Of a stretch of DNA of 64,000 bases, positions 25,089-34,600 are shown in pieces. The stretch comes from Hymenobacter sediminis (GTDB lineage: Bacteria; Bacteroidota; Bacteroidia; Cytophagales; Hymenobacteraceae), in the NCBI RefSeq assembly GCF_003231285.1, contig NZ_QKNS01000012.1, positions 1 to 64,000 of the forward strand, read 5' to 3'. The notes beneath the pieces are model-generated. The model saw only the letters and a program-made list of their open reading frames with translations. It had not been told where the DNA came from and searched no databases. Numbering within the stretch: position 1 is the stretch's first letter; the number at the start of each line of letters is the position of its first letter. Position numbers and translations under genes: made by a program.

Positions 25089-25096
25089 CAAATGTA
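25089..25096 (-). promoter_or_regulatory. Promoter TACATTTG of the recombinase operon
   Basis: TACATTTG on the minus strand is a perfect TAnnTTTG element and starts 24-31 bases before the ATG at 25065. The large inverted repeat lies just upstream and would cover the -33 region. Confidence 0.6.
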
Positions 25097-25103
25097 GCAC
25101 AAG

Positions 25104-25138
25104 TTTAGGTACGATAATGAAGCCTTATCGTACCTAAA
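25104..25138. repeat. loxP-shaped inverted repeat (14-7-14)
   Basis: Arms TTTAGGTACGATAA (25104-25117) and TTATCGTACCTAAA (25125-25138) are perfect complements around a 7-base asymmetric spacer TGAAGCC. The geometry matches tyrosine-recombinase core sites. It also overlaps the -33 region of the recombinase operon, so it could instead be an operator. No second copy was noticed in the window. Confidence 0.55.
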
Positions 25139-25244
25139 GATAAAAAAAGAACAAGCGAAGAAAGGCCGGATTCCGGTTCAGCTTCGTCAAACTTCGCATT
25201 ACATTTACCTACCGCATTCCCGTTCATCTCAGCTGCTTTATCCT

Positions 25245-26171
25245 ATGGCCAAAAACTACCCGCTGCTTTTTCTACTCCTTATTATAAGTGTCTCCGCGGC
25301 GGCCCAGCGGCCCAAGCCGGCGGCAGTGAGCTTGCCCCCAGCCGATACCGTTTACTTTGACCGTGACTGGGAGCGTACCGAAACACTGGAGGAAGTGGCT
25401 TACGCCCGCATTGCCCGCCACGACGCGGCCGGCAAAACCATCGGCACCGTGCGCGACTACTACTATCCGTCGTGGAAAAAGCAGTGGGAAGGCAAACTGG
25501 CGTCGGAGAATCCGGATAAACCTACGGGCCTGTGCTGCGGCTGGCACGAGAACGGCCAGGTCAGCTTTCGCGGCACCTACGTGAACGGCGCGCAGCAAGC
25601 CGACTTTCGGAGCTGGCACGACGACGGGCGCGAAATCAAGTGCGCCTCCGTCATGCAGGACGCGCTGCCGCTGAGCAACGCCACCATTCACTGCAGCAAC
25701 TGCATGCACTCCAGCCGAAAGGTGTTCACCGTCGAGCTGCCCGTGGGCACGGTGGGTATTGTCTACAAGCTCGACGTACGCGACGAAGGCCAGCCGCCCA
25801 TTTCCTGGTCGACGGCGCTGGCGGTGGCCGCCGTGGCCGGCAGCGGCGGCGCGGCCGCCCCGGCGCTGCTGAGCACTGCCGCCACGGCCCTCACCAAGCA
25901 GGGCAACAATGCCCCGCCCACAGTCAGTACCAAGTGCCATTGGTACATCACCCCCGATGAAAATGCCGCCCAGCAGTTTCTGGCTACCAAAGGCACCATC
26001 AGCCGGGACAAGCTGTGCTTTCGGGCGGCGGAAAACACGCCCCAGGAAACCCGGCCCCTGGCGGTGCCGGCGGGTACGCGTCGGCTGTACGTGTGCGTAA
26101 ACAACGACAACTACACCACCGACGCTATGGCTACGCTGAGCGTAAGTGCCCTGGTGCAGGATTGTAAGTAA
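25245..26171 (+). CDS. Secreted protein with MORN-variant repeats
   Basis: 308 residues. It begins MAKNYPLLFLLLIISVSAAA, a signal peptide. The segment GLCCGWHENGQVSFRGTY and FRSWHDDGREIKCA are MORN-variant repeats as in YwqK-like proteins, about residues 90-125. The remainder (two Cys pairs and a low-complexity Ala-rich linker at about 195-215) has no recognised domain. It is convergent with the copper oxidase and stands alone. A periplasmic or surface location is expected. Function unknown. Confidence 0.6.
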   Translation: MAKNYPLLFLLLIISVSAAAQRPKPAAVSLPPADTVYFDRDWERTETLEEVAYARIARHDAAGKTIGTVRDYYYPSWKKQWEGKLASENPDKPTGLCCGWHENGQVSFRGTYVNGAQQADFRSWHDDGREIKCASVMQDALPLSNATIHCSNCMHSSRKVFTVELPVGTVGIVYKLDVRDEGQPPISWSTALAVAAVAGSGGAAAPALLSTAATALTKQGNNAPPTVSTKCHWYITPDENAAQQFLATKGTISRDKLCFRAAENTPQETRPLAVPAGTRRLYVCVNNDNYTTDAMATLSVSALVQDCK

Positions 26172-26190
26172 GCCAGCCAGTAAACCGGCA

Positions 26191-28680
26191 TTAGTAGTGG
26201 AACGTCAACCCGGCGCCCCAGCCGTATTGGTTGTCGTAGTTGGTGCTCAAGGAGGCGTACTTGCTGACCATGTAGCGAAAGCCCAGGGTGAACTCGCGGT
26301 CGGTGTTGGCGCTGATGTCCATGAACACGTTGTTGCTCAGCGGTAAATCGCGCCGCTCCAGGCGCAGGCGCACTTGGCCGGTCAGGTCCGTGCGCAGCTC
26401 GGCGCGCACGAGCATGGGCAGCAGGTAGTACACGCCGACTTCCGCCTGCCGGCGAAAGTTGCGGTTGTTTTCCGAGGTGCGGCGGTTGCCTCCTTCGGCA
26501 TCTTTGGTCGAACGCAGGGTTTTGTTATCGCGGAAATCATAGCCGACGAAGCCCGCAAGAAACTGACGCTTGTCGAGGTAGCGCAGCAGGTGGGTTTCGG
26601 TTTCGTAGTTGCCCTGGTAATTGACGCGGCCCTCGAATTCGAGCGCGTTGCGGTTGTTGGAGAGGTTGCCTTCCAGGTACGCCCCTTGGGAATGCACCGA
26701 TAAGTCAAACCACGGGTACACGGCGTTGTCCTCCCGCTTGAGCATGTTGTAGTTCTCGCGGGCAAACTCGTTCTGCGGGCTGGCCTCGTAGCTGATGATG
26801 CGGGCCATGCCGGCCATCATGTGGTAGAGGATGTGGCAGTGGAAAAACCAGTCCTGCTGCTCGTTGGCGTCAAATTCGATGGTCACCGTGCCCATGGCCG
26901 GCACGTCGAAGGTGTGCTTCATGGGCGAGTAGGCGCCCTGGGCGTTGACCAGGCGGAAAAAGTGTCCGTGCAGGTGCAGCGGGTGGCGCATCATGGTCAG
27001 GTTGGTGAAGGTCATGCGCACGTTTTCGCCCCGGCGGATGGGGATTTTGTCGGCTTCCGACAAGGTTTTGTTGTCGAACGACCAGACGTAGCGCAGCATG
27101 TTGCCGGTGAGCGTGAGCTTGATGTCGCGCCATTGCCGGGTGGAGTCCAGCGTGGTCGGGTTCAGGGCGCGCAGCTGGTTGTAGTTGAAGTCGCCGCCCG
27201 CGCCGCCCATGTTCATGCCGCTCATCCCGCTCATGTTCATCCCCGCCATGCCCCCCATATCCTGCATGGTGCCCATGCTCTTGCCGCTCTTTTCCTGCAT
27301 GTTCATGGGCCGGTTTTGGGGAGAGGGGGCCGTGCTGGCGGGCATGGTTCCGTTTTTCATATCCATCCCTTTCATGGTAGGGTCCGAGGGCTGCGTGGAT
27401 TGCCGGCCGGCCGGCATGTTCATGCCTTTCATCTCCCCACTGCCCCCTTTCATGTCCATCCCCTTCATCCCGCCGCCGTTGGGGTCCATCTGGCCGTTGC
27501 CGCCCATGTCCATGCCGGTCATGCTGCCCATGCTGCCCATTTCCCGCATCATCTGGAAGTAGTTGATGCGGGGCAGGTCGGGGGCTTTCAGCGGCTCGCC
27601 CGCGCCGAAGTAGCTGGACGAGTAGCCCGTGATGTCGTTGGCCGTGGCCCGCAGCTCGGCCGCGCCCGCGGCCGGTACCTGCACCAGCAGGTCGTAGGTC
27701 TCGGCCGTGGCAATTTCCAGCTTCGACACCGGAAAGGGCTCCACGTTGATGCCGTCGGCGGCGATGACCTGCATGGGCCCGCCGGCGTACTGCAGGTAGA
27801 AGTAGGACGAGGCGCTGCCGTTGATGACGCGCAGGCGCACCACTTCCCCGGGCTTGGCGTCGGGGTAGTAGCTCTGCTCGCGGCCGTTGGTGAGAAACTT
27901 GTTGTAGTAGATGTCCGTCAGGTCCATGGCCGGCATGCGGCCCCACTCCTGCCGCACCTTGTCCTTGAAATAGCCGGCGGCAATGGCCTCGCCGTAGCTC
28001 TGGGTGGCGCCCTTCTGCACGGCAAACCATTCGCCGGCCCGCTTGAGGTAGCGCAGCACTTCCTTGGGCGGGTGGTCGGTCCAGTCGGAGAGCACCAGCA
28101 CGTACTCCTTCAGCTCGTACTTCACTTGCCTGGGCTGAATGACGATGGAGCCGTATAGTCCGTTCTGCTCCTGCAGCATGGTGTGCGAGTGGTACCAGTA
28201 GGTACCGCTCTGAATCAGGGGAAACGTGAAGGTGTGGGTGCCGCCGGGCTCGATGGGGGCCGTGTTGAGGTAGGGCACCCCGTCCTGGTCGTTGGGCAGC
28301 AGCAGGCCGTGCCAGTGGATGCTGGTTTCGACGCTCATCTGGTTGTGCACCCGGATGACGGCCGTGTCGCCTTCCGTGAAGCGCAGCGTGGGGGCCGGAA
28401 TCTGGCCGTTGATGGCAATGGCCAGCCGGGTGCGGCCCGTGAAGTTGACCTTGCGCTCGTCCACGTACAGGTCGTACTCGACGCGGTGGCCGGCGTGGGT
28501 GGTGCGGGGCGCCACCACGTGGCCGCGCAGCTCCGCGTCCGGGGGCGCCGAGGCCGTGGCGTTGGCGTCTTTTCCCTTGGGCATGGCCTGGTGCTGCGGC
28601 GTCTGGGCCGCCAGCGGCAGCGTGGCCAGCCACCAGAGGAACAGGGCGACGACTCGCCCCACTACGCTAGTGCTTCTCAT
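26191..28680 (-). CDS. Multicopper oxidase with C-terminal CopB-like barrel
   Basis: 829 residues from the ATG at 28680 (MRSTSVVGRVVALFLWWLAT is a signal peptide). Three cupredoxin domains are visible: SIHWHGLLLPNDQDGVPY and GTYWYHSHTMLQEQNGLYGS near residues 95-160, and the last domain with HPLHLHGHFFRL and DWFFHCHILYHMMAGMARI near residue 610, including the T1 cysteine. A Met-rich insertion (GMDMGGNGQM and many MKGM units, about residues 385-470) is a copper-capture segment. The final ~190 residues (GAYLEGNLSNNRNALEFEGR to GAGLTFHY) resemble the outer-membrane CopB/PcoB barrel. It would oxidise Cu(I) in the periplasm. An upstream ATG at 28728 is less likely. It overlaps the DUF2231 gene end. 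Confidence 0.85.
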   Translation of the reverse strand: MRSTSVVGRVVALFLWWLATLPLAAQTPQHQAMPKGKDANATASAPPDAELRGHVVAPRTTHAGHRVEYDLYVDERKVNFTGRTRLAIAINGQIPAPTLRFTEGDTAVIRVHNQMSVETSIHWHGLLLPNDQDGVPYLNTAPIEPGGTHTFTFPLIQSGTYWYHSHTMLQEQNGLYGSIVIQPRQVKYELKEYVLVLSDWTDHPPKEVLRYLKRAGEWFAVQKGATQSYGEAIAAGYFKDKVRQEWGRMPAMDLTDIYYNKFLTNGREQSYYPDAKPGEVVRLRVINGSASSYFYLQYAGGPMQVIAADGINVEPFPVSKLEIATAETYDLLVQVPAAGAAELRATANDITGYSSSYFGAGEPLKAPDLPRINYFQMMREMGSMGSMTGMDMGGNGQMDPNGGGMKGMDMKGGSGEMKGMNMPAGRQSTQPSDPTMKGMDMKNGTMPASTAPSPQNRPMNMQEKSGKSMGTMQDMGGMAGMNMSGMSGMNMGGAGGDFNYNQLRALNPTTLDSTRQWRDIKLTLTGNMLRYVWSFDNKTLSEADKIPIRRGENVRMTFTNLTMMRHPLHLHGHFFRLVNAQGAYSPMKHTFDVPAMGTVTIEFDANEQQDWFFHCHILYHMMAGMARIISYEASPQNEFARENYNMLKREDNAVYPWFDLSVHSQGAYLEGNLSNNRNALEFEGRVNYQGNYETETHLLRYLDKRQFLAGFVGYDFRDNKTLRSTKDAEGGNRRTSENNRNFRRQAEVGVYYLLPMLVRAELRTDLTGQVRLRLERRDLPLSNNVFMDISANTDREFTLGFRYMVSKYASLSTNYDNQYGWGAGLTFHY

Positions 28681-29818
28681 TCTTGTTCGCATGCTGGGGG
28701 GTGTTGCGGGCCGGGTTGTTGTCTTCAAAGCGGTACTTATCCAGCGGACTGGCGGGCATGTCCATGCCCGGCATCGTGCCGGTCGCGGGCATAGGCATTC
28801 CCTTCTCCATGCCGGGCATGTTGCGCATGTCGCCCATCGCAGGCGCGGTCGGCTTTGCGTGCGTGGCCGCCGGGACCTGCATCCCGGGCATGTTGCCCAT
28901 GCCGCTCATGTCGTCCATGCTGCCGGTGGTGGGGCTGGCCTTGGCTGGGCTTTTCCTTGCGGAGGATGGCCGCCGCATGCCGGGCATGTTGTCCATTCCC
29001 GGCATGGCGCCCATGGGTTGTTGGCCAGTTGCCCCGCCCATTTCCATGCCCGGGGCCATGCGTGACGAACCCTTGGCGGCGGGCATGTTCATGCCCGGCA
29101 TGGCCCCTGGGCGGGTGGCAGCCCGCGGCTTTTCGGCGGGCCGGGCACCGGACATATCCATGGTGCCCAATTCGTTGCCGGCCGAAGCCGGGGCGTTGCC
29201 GCGGTCAGGGGTGGCCTGGCCCCGCATGTCCATGCCGGGCATTTCGGGAGCGTTGGCCGCCGCGGACGGGCTGGTCTGGGCGGGGGCAGTTGGGGAAGCA
29301 GCATTGCCCGGGTGCTCATCCGCGCCCATCTCCATGCCGGGCATGGCGCTTTCCCCGTCGTGGCCATGACTTTTGTCGAGCAGACGCCCCTGGGGCCCAA
29401 CCCCTTCCACGTACACGAGCTGCGCGCCCCGGTGCCCGGCCACGGAGAGCACGCCCGCCGTGGCCACTGCCGCCACCAGCACCAGGATTTCGTAGGGCCG
29501 GCCCTGCACCTTGAAAAACACGCCGATGCCCGCCAGCAGCAGGGTGATGCCCGAGAGCCACAGGGTGTAGCCCGCAAACTTCTCGTGGGCCTCGAACACG
29601 GCCGCCGCCCGGGGCGACAGCCCCAGGGGCATGGCGTGGAACACCGTGCTGGCGGCTACGGCTCCGAGAAAGCCGCCGGCCAGTACCCCGATGGTAATCC
29701 ACTTGACCGGGGGCCAGTCCCGGTACACGCGCAATGCCTGCAAGGCGGCGCCGAGCAGGAGCAGTACGATGGGCAAGTGCACCACCAGCGGGTGCAGGTT
29801 GGGAAAATCTGAAAACAT
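28667..29818 (-). CDS. DUF2231 membrane protein with Met-rich tail
   Basis: From the ATG at 29818 the protein is 383 residues: MFSDFPNLHPLVVHLPIVLL starts four membrane helices (about residues 9-140), the DUF2231 layout with a conserved H-P-x-x-V-H. The C-terminal ~220 residues are rich in MPGM, MGDM and GMDM motifs, which bind Cu(I) or Ag(I). The frame is open up to 29908, and an ATG there cannot be excluded; the copper-site spacing would fit it as well. It is coupled to the multicopper oxidase (14-base overlap). A copper-delivering membrane protein is inferred. Confidence 0.7.
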   Translation of the reverse strand: MFSDFPNLHPLVVHLPIVLLLLGAALQALRVYRDWPPVKWITIGVLAGGFLGAVAASTVFHAMPLGLSPRAAAVFEAHEKFAGYTLWLSGITLLLAGIGVFFKVQGRPYEILVLVAAVATAGVLSVAGHRGAQLVYVEGVGPQGRLLDKSHGHDGESAMPGMEMGADEHPGNAASPTAPAQTSPSAAANAPEMPGMDMRGQATPDRGNAPASAGNELGTMDMSGARPAEKPRAATRPGAMPGMNMPAAKGSSRMAPGMEMGGATGQQPMGAMPGMDNMPGMRRPSSARKSPAKASPTTGSMDDMSGMGNMPGMQVPAATHAKPTAPAMGDMRNMPGMEKGMPMPATGTMPGMDMPASPLDKYRFEDNNPARNTPQHANKNEKH

Positions 29819-29997
29819 AGCAGCGGGTGCGAATCGGCGGGCGGAAGCGCCAACAGCGCCGAATTCCTTCTTCTGGAACGCGGCGGGCTGAGGGTTTCCC
29901 GATAGCAAGGGCCCTGCCCGCTTCGGTGCCGAGGCAGCGGAGCCGGCAGATTACGGGCCGTACGGTGCTCTACGCGCGCCGGGTGCTGAAATGTTTG

Positions 29998-30029
29998 CTG
30001 CGATTACGCGCGGGGCCTACATAATTTCC
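29998..30029 (-). promoter_or_regulatory. Copper operator site (a)
   Basis: On the minus strand it reads GGAAATTATGTAGGCC then CGCGCG then TAATCGCAGC. It lies before the DUF2231 / multicopper-oxidase operon and matches the shared bipartite site of the copper island. Confidence 0.6.
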
Positions 30030-30062
30030 ATGGTCCAGCGCGCCAGTTAGGGGCACCAACAA

Positions 30063-30087
30063 AAACGCCCGGCGGGGCCGGGCGTTT
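30063..30087 (-). terminator. Terminator after the copper chaperone gene
   Basis: Arms AAACGCCCGGC (30063-30073) and GCCGGGCGTTT (30077-30087) with a 3-base loop follow the chaperone gene stop by about 22 bases; T-runs occur on both sides. Confidence 0.7.
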
Positions 30088-30108
30088 CGCAGGAATGCAA
30101 GGGAGAAC

Positions 30109-30318
30109 CTACGCGGCCTCAATCTTGAAGCCGGCCTGTTCGACGGCTTGCACCACTTGCTCCGCGGTGAGTTTGTCGGTGGTGACGGTCAAAATCTTGT
30201 CGGGGTTGGCCGTGTCCACCTGCCAGTTGCCGGCGCCGGCTTCCTGGTTCAGGGTGGGGGTTACGGCTTTGATGCAGCCGCCGCAGTTGATATTGGTCTT
30301 AAACTGAAGGGTTTTCAT
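30109..30318 (-). CDS. HMA-domain copper chaperone
   Basis: 69 residues from the ATG at 30318. A complete heavy-metal-associated domain with the metal-binding loop NCGGCIKAV (Cys12 and Cys15 of the chain) instead of the more frequent MxCxxC, which is still competent. The beta-alpha-beta layout continues with ILTVTTDKLTAEQVVQAVEQ. It should carry Cu(I) to the P-type ATPase in the cytoplasm. It has its own promoter: operator site b and a TAGCTTTG box at 30370-30377 lie upstream, and a hairpin follows the stop. Confidence 0.85.
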   Translation of the reverse strand: MKTLQFKTNINCGGCIKAVTPTLNQEAGAGNWQVDTANPDKILTVTTDKLTAEQVVQAVEQAGFKIEAA

Positions 30319-30369
30319 GGGAGTGACACTTAGGTGAGCCGACCGGGTCGGGTTCAGGTGTAGAACGCA

Positions 30370-30377
30370 CAAAGCTA
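30370..30377 (-). promoter_or_regulatory. Promoter TAGCTTTG of the chaperone gene
   Basis: TAGCTTTG (minus strand) fits TAnnTTTG exactly and lies about 55 bases before the chaperone ATG and 24 bases downstream of copper operator site b. Confidence 0.6.
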
Positions 30378-30399
30378 GCCCTACGTGCGCCGCTGGGGG

Positions 30400-30432
30400 T
30401 ACAGGATTGTGCCGGGCGCTTACATGATTCGT
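30400..30432 (-). promoter_or_regulatory. Copper operator site (b)
   Basis: On the minus strand it reads CGAATCATGTAAGC then GCCCGG then CACAATCCTGTAC, the bipartite copper-island motif, upstream of the copper chaperone gene. Confidence 0.65.
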
Positions 30433-30459
30433 ATAACGCCGCCGGGCTAATAAGCCAAA

Positions 30460-30488
30460 AAGCCAGCTTGCGCGAAACAAGCTGGCTT
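30460..30488 (-). terminator. Terminator after the copper storage gene
   Basis: Arms AAGCCAGCTTG (30460-30470) and CAAGCTGGCTT (30478-30488) form a hairpin about 18 bases after the storage gene stop, followed on the minus strand by TTTTTGG. Confidence 0.65.
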
Positions 30489-30505
30489 CTTTCGAAAAAG
30501 CTGAA

Positions 30506-30847
30506 CTACGCCGTGACGCTCACGGCCTGGCGGCAGGCCTCTTCGCAGCGGCGGCAGGCTTCGGCGCACTCGCGGCAATGCTCCATGTGGGCGGCGTGCT
30601 TTTCGCACTCGTCGCCGCAGGCTTTGCAGACCTCGGCGCACTCGCGCAGCAGGTGTTGGGCGTGCTCGGAGCCGCGGGCCAGCAGGCGGGCCGTGAGGGC
30701 ACAGATGTCGGCGCAGTCGCGGTCGAGCTGAATACAGCGGGCCATCATCTGCACGTTCGGCTCCTGCAGGCAGGCCGTGGCGCAGTGTTCGCACGAGGCG
30801 ATGCAGGCATTGAGGGCGTCGAGCAGGCTTTGGTTTTGTGCGTGCAT
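30506..30847 (-). CDS. Four-helix-bundle copper storage protein
   Basis: 113 residues with 16 cysteines, arranged in C-x3-C, C-x2-C and C-x3-C spacings down four helices (for example NACIASCEHCATAC near residue 14 and ECAEVCKACGDEC near residue 69). This is the pattern of Csp-type storage proteins (DUF326), which bind many Cu(I) ions in the core of the bundle. No signal peptide is present, so a cytoplasmic store is inferred. It has its own promoter, with copper operator site c about 64 bases upstream of the ATG, and a hairpin after its stop. Confidence 0.9.
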   Translation of the reverse strand: MHAQNQSLLDALNACIASCEHCATACLQEPNVQMMARCIQLDRDCADICALTARLLARGSEHAQHLLRECAEVCKACGDECEKHAAHMEHCRECAEACRRCEEACRQAVSVTA

Positions 30848-30910
30848 GGGAACGGAGGGTTAAGTGAAAGATGCTACCCTGGCTGTACTCGGCCCCGGAG
30901 TCGCTGGTTT

Positions 30911-30945
30911 TGCACGATTGCCCGGGATGCCCTGCATAATTCAAC
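30911..30945 (-). promoter_or_regulatory. Copper operator site (c)
   Basis: On the minus strand it reads GTTGAATTATGCAGGGC then ATCCCGGGC then AATCGTGCA. It lies between the AraC gene and the copper storage gene, upstream of the latter. Confidence 0.65.
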
Positions 30946-30993
30946 TGCTCCTTCATTTATTGCCAGACCGGCTACTGCTTACCCGCGCCTGGT

Positions 30994-31614
30994 TTACAGC
31001 GGCAGCTCACCAGGCCTGGGCACGGGACTCGCTGGCAGCGGGGGCGCGGACGGGTCGGCTTCTTCCCGGCACCGGCGCCGGTAGTCGCGGGGGGAGATGC
31101 CCGTTTCGCGCTGAAACTGCCGCGACAGGTGCCCCAGGTTGCTGTAGCCCAGCTGGCGCGCCACCCGGCCCACGGGCAGGGTGCCGTCCCGCAGCAGCAA
31201 CCGGGCGGCTTCCACCCGCTGGCGTATCACGTACTGTTCCAGGCTCAGGCCTTCGGTGGCCGAAAACACGTCGCTCAGGTAGGCAAAGCGCCTATCCAGC
31301 CGCGCGCTCAGCCGCCGCGAGAAGTGGCCGCTGCGCAGCGCGGCCGGCTCGTCGCGCAGCAGCTCGGCAATCACTTCCTTGACGTGGGCGACCAGGCGCT
31401 GCTGCGGGGAAAGCTGGTCCAGCAGGGCGAAGCCTTCCGCTTCCAGGGCCTGGCGCAGCCGGTCCCACTCCACGGCAGCGGCTTCGCCCAGCAACTCGAC
31501 CTCCCCTAGCTCCACGCGCAGCGGCACCAGCCCCAGGTCCACCAGGAGCTCGCGCACCACCAAGATGCACTTCGCGCAGACCATGTGCCGGATGTAAAGA
31601 AGCGTGGAGGCCAT
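30994..31614 (-). CDS. AraC-family regulator with N-terminal CxxC metal-binding-like domain
   Basis: 206 residues. The start MASTLLYIRHMVCAKCILVV puts a M-x-C-x-x-C pair (Cys13, Cys16) in a short HMA-like N-terminus of about 70 residues; two AraC-type HTHs follow (about 95-190), with LSLEQYVIRQRVEAARLLL and VGRVARQLGYSNLGHLSRQF. It is the last gene of the efflux operon, 11 bases after cusA. Cu(I) or Ag(I) sensing through the CxxC is inferred; the second regulator at 44865 has the same layout. It most likely binds the shared bipartite sites. Confidence 0.82.
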   Translation of the reverse strand: MASTLLYIRHMVCAKCILVVRELLVDLGLVPLRVELGEVELLGEAAAVEWDRLRQALEAEGFALLDQLSPQQRLVAHVKEVIAELLRDEPAALRSGHFSRRLSARLDRRFAYLSDVFSATEGLSLEQYVIRQRVEAARLLLRDGTLPVGRVARQLGYSNLGHLSRQFQRETGISPRDYRRRCREEADPSAPPLPASPVPRPGELPL

Positions 31615-31625
31615 GAGCTAGGGGC

Positions 31626-34600
31626 TTACAGGGCCGGAGATGGAGACAAGGTGTCCTGGTCTGACGGGGGCGTGAGCGGCTGGGCGTCGAGCTCTTGCGG
31701 GTGCTCGTCGAGGCCGACTTCCCGGTGCGCGGCGAAATACTGGGCCAGGGCCTTTTCCCCGACCAGCCAGAACACCACCGGCGTCACGATGATGTCGAGG
31801 AACGTGGAGGAGAGCAGCCCGCCCAGGATGACGGTGGCCACGGGGTAGAGGATTTCTTTGCCCGGCGCGTCTTTGGCCAGCGTCAGCGGCACCAGGGCCA
31901 GCGCGGCCACCAGGGCCGTCATCAGCACCGGCACCAGGCGCTCCAGCGAGCCGCGAATAATCATCTGCTTGCCGAACTGCTCGCCCTCGTGCTCCACCAG
32001 GTGGATGTAGTGGGAAATCATCATGATGCCGTTGCGCGAGGCGATGCCGGTGAGCGTGATGAAGCCCACCAGCGAGGCAATGCTGAAGGTGCCGCCGGTG
32101 AGCAGCACCGCCACCACCGAGCCGATGAGGGCCAGCGGAATGTTGAGCATGATTTGCCCCACCATGTAGGTGGACTTGAAGTGCGAGTAGAGCACCAGGA
32201 AGATGCCGGCCAGCGAGAACAGGCTTAGCCAGAGTATCTTCTGCGAGGCCGACTGCTGGCTCTCGAACTGCCCGCCGTAGGTCAGGTAGTAGCCCGGGGG
32301 CAGCTTCACCCGCTGCCCGATGTTGGCTTGAATCTCCTTCACCGTGGAGCCCAGGTCGCGCCCGGCCACGTTGAGCGAGATGGTGATGCGGCGCTGGGTG
32401 TTTTCGTGGTTGACGGTGTTGGGGCCCGGTTCGTAGCTGATGTCGGCCACCTGGCTCACCGGAATCATGGCCCCGGAAGGGGTTTCGATGCGGGTCTGGC
32501 CGATGGCGGCGATGTCGTTGCGCTGGTCTTCGGGCAGCTTCACCACCAGGTCAAAGCGCTTCTGCCCGTCGAGCATCTGCGACACGACCGTGCCCTGAAA
32601 CAGCGTTTCCAGGTCCTTTACTACCTCGCCGCGGGCCATGCCGTACGCCTGCAGGGCCTGGTCGCGCGGGCGGATGAGCAGCTGCGGAATCTGCACCTGC
32701 TTTTCCACCTGCAGGTCCACCACCCCGGGCACGGCGCCAGCGGCGGCGCGGATTTCGTTGGCGTAGCGGCGCAGCTCCAGCAAGTCGTTGCCGAAGACCT
32801 TGATGGCCACCTGGGCCCGCACGCCCGACAAGAGGTGGTCGAGGCGGTGCGAGATGGGCTGGCCGATGTTCACGTTTACCCCCGTAATCAAGCTGAGCTT
32901 CTGGCGCATGTCAGCCAGAATCTCCTCGCGGCTGCGCATCTGCTTGCCCTCCTTTTCCAACTCCTGCTCGGTCTTAAAGGCTACTTCGATTTCCGAGTTG
33001 TTGACCGACTCGGCGTGCTCGTCCAGCTCGGCGCGGCCGGTGCGGCGGGCCGTGTAAGCCACTTCCGGAATCTTGAGCATCTGCTCTTCGCCCAGCGTGC
33101 CCAGCTTGTTGGACTCGGCCAGTGAGGTGCCGGCGGGCGCCGAGAAGTTGACCGTCAGCGAACCTTCGTTGAAGGGCGGCAGGAACTCGGTGCCAAAGAA
33201 GGGCACCATGGCCGCGGCCATCGCGAACAGCAGGGCCGTGGAAGCCAGAATCAGCTTGGGGTGGGTCAGGCCCCAGTTCAGCAGGCGCGTATCCTTCTTT
33301 TTCAGCCAGCGCACCAGCCCGCCATCGGTCTCGGGGTGGTCCATCTGCTTCATCTTGGGCAGCAGGTAGTAGCAGAGCACCGGCGTGACCGTCAGCGAGA
33401 CGAAGAGCGAGGCTACGATGCTGATGATGTAGGCAATGCCGAGCGGGGCGAAAATGCGGCCTTCCATGCCTTCCAGCGCAAACAGCGGCAAAAACACCAG
33501 CACCACGATGATGGTGGCGTACACAATGGAGTTGCGCACTTCCGAGGAGGCCGCGTAAATGACTTTGAGCACCGGCTGCGGGTTGGCCCGCTGCTTGTTC
33601 TCGCGCAGGCGCCGGTACACGTTCTCTACGTCCACGATGGCGTCGTCCACGAGCTCCCCGATGGCAATGGCCAAGCCGCCCAGCGTCATGGTGTTGATGC
33701 TGATGCCGGCGAAGCGGAACACCAGCGCGGTGACCAGCAACGACAGCGGAATGGCCACCAGCGAAATGAAGGTGGTGCGCACGTTCAGCAGGAAGGCAAA
33801 CAGCACGATGACCACCAGAATAGCCCCGTCGCGCAGGGCTTCTTCCACGTTGGTAATCGAAGACTCGATGAACTCCGACTGCTTGAACAGGCGGGTGTTC
33901 ACCTGCACGTCCTTGGGCAGGGAGGGCTTGAGCTCCACCAGGGCCTTTTCCACGGCTTCGGTCAGGCCTACCGTGGCCGCGCCGGGCTGCTTTTCGATGC
34001 TCAGAATCACGGCCGGCTGGCCGTTCACGCTGCCGTCGCCGCGCTTGAAGCGGGCCCCGAACTCGACCTTGGCAATGTCGGCCACCCGAATGGGGGACTG
34101 CTCCCGGTAGCCCACGATGATGTTCTCGATGTCGGCCACCGAGCGCAGGCGGCCCAGGTTGCGAATCAGCACCTCCGAGCCGTTGCGGTCAAAGAAGTTG
34201 CCGGTGGTGTTCAGGTTGGACTGGCGCAGGGCCTCTTCGACCTGGTTCACCGTTAGCCCGGTGGCGTTGAGCCGGGGCATGTCCAGCAGCACCTGGTACT
34301 GCAGGTTGTCGCCGCCGATGGGAATGACCTGCGCCACGCCGGGAATGGACAAGAGGCGCTGCCGCACGGTGTAGTTGGCCAGCGTGCGCAAGTCGGCCGC
34401 GTTGGTCTGCGGCCCGCCCGACAGCCCGACGAGCATAATCTGGCCCATGACCGAGGAAATGGGGCCCAGCACCGGGGTGATACCGGTAGGCAACTGCTCC
34501 CCGGTGGTCTGCAGCTTCTCGCTCACAATCTGGCGGGCCGTGAAGATGTCGGTGCCGTAGTCGAACTCCACGAACACCATGCCCAGGCCGATGGCCGAGT

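Noticed and set aside
25104..25138. The inverted repeat read as a terminator
   Set aside because: No gene ends next to it on either strand and the downstream strand lacks a T-run; promoter position and symmetry point to operator or recombination site.
26821..28633. Long open frames on both strands overlapping the multicopper oxidase
   Set aside because: They have His/Gly/Val-rich or Arg/Pro-rich composition and no motif; the oxidase frame carries the copper motifs.
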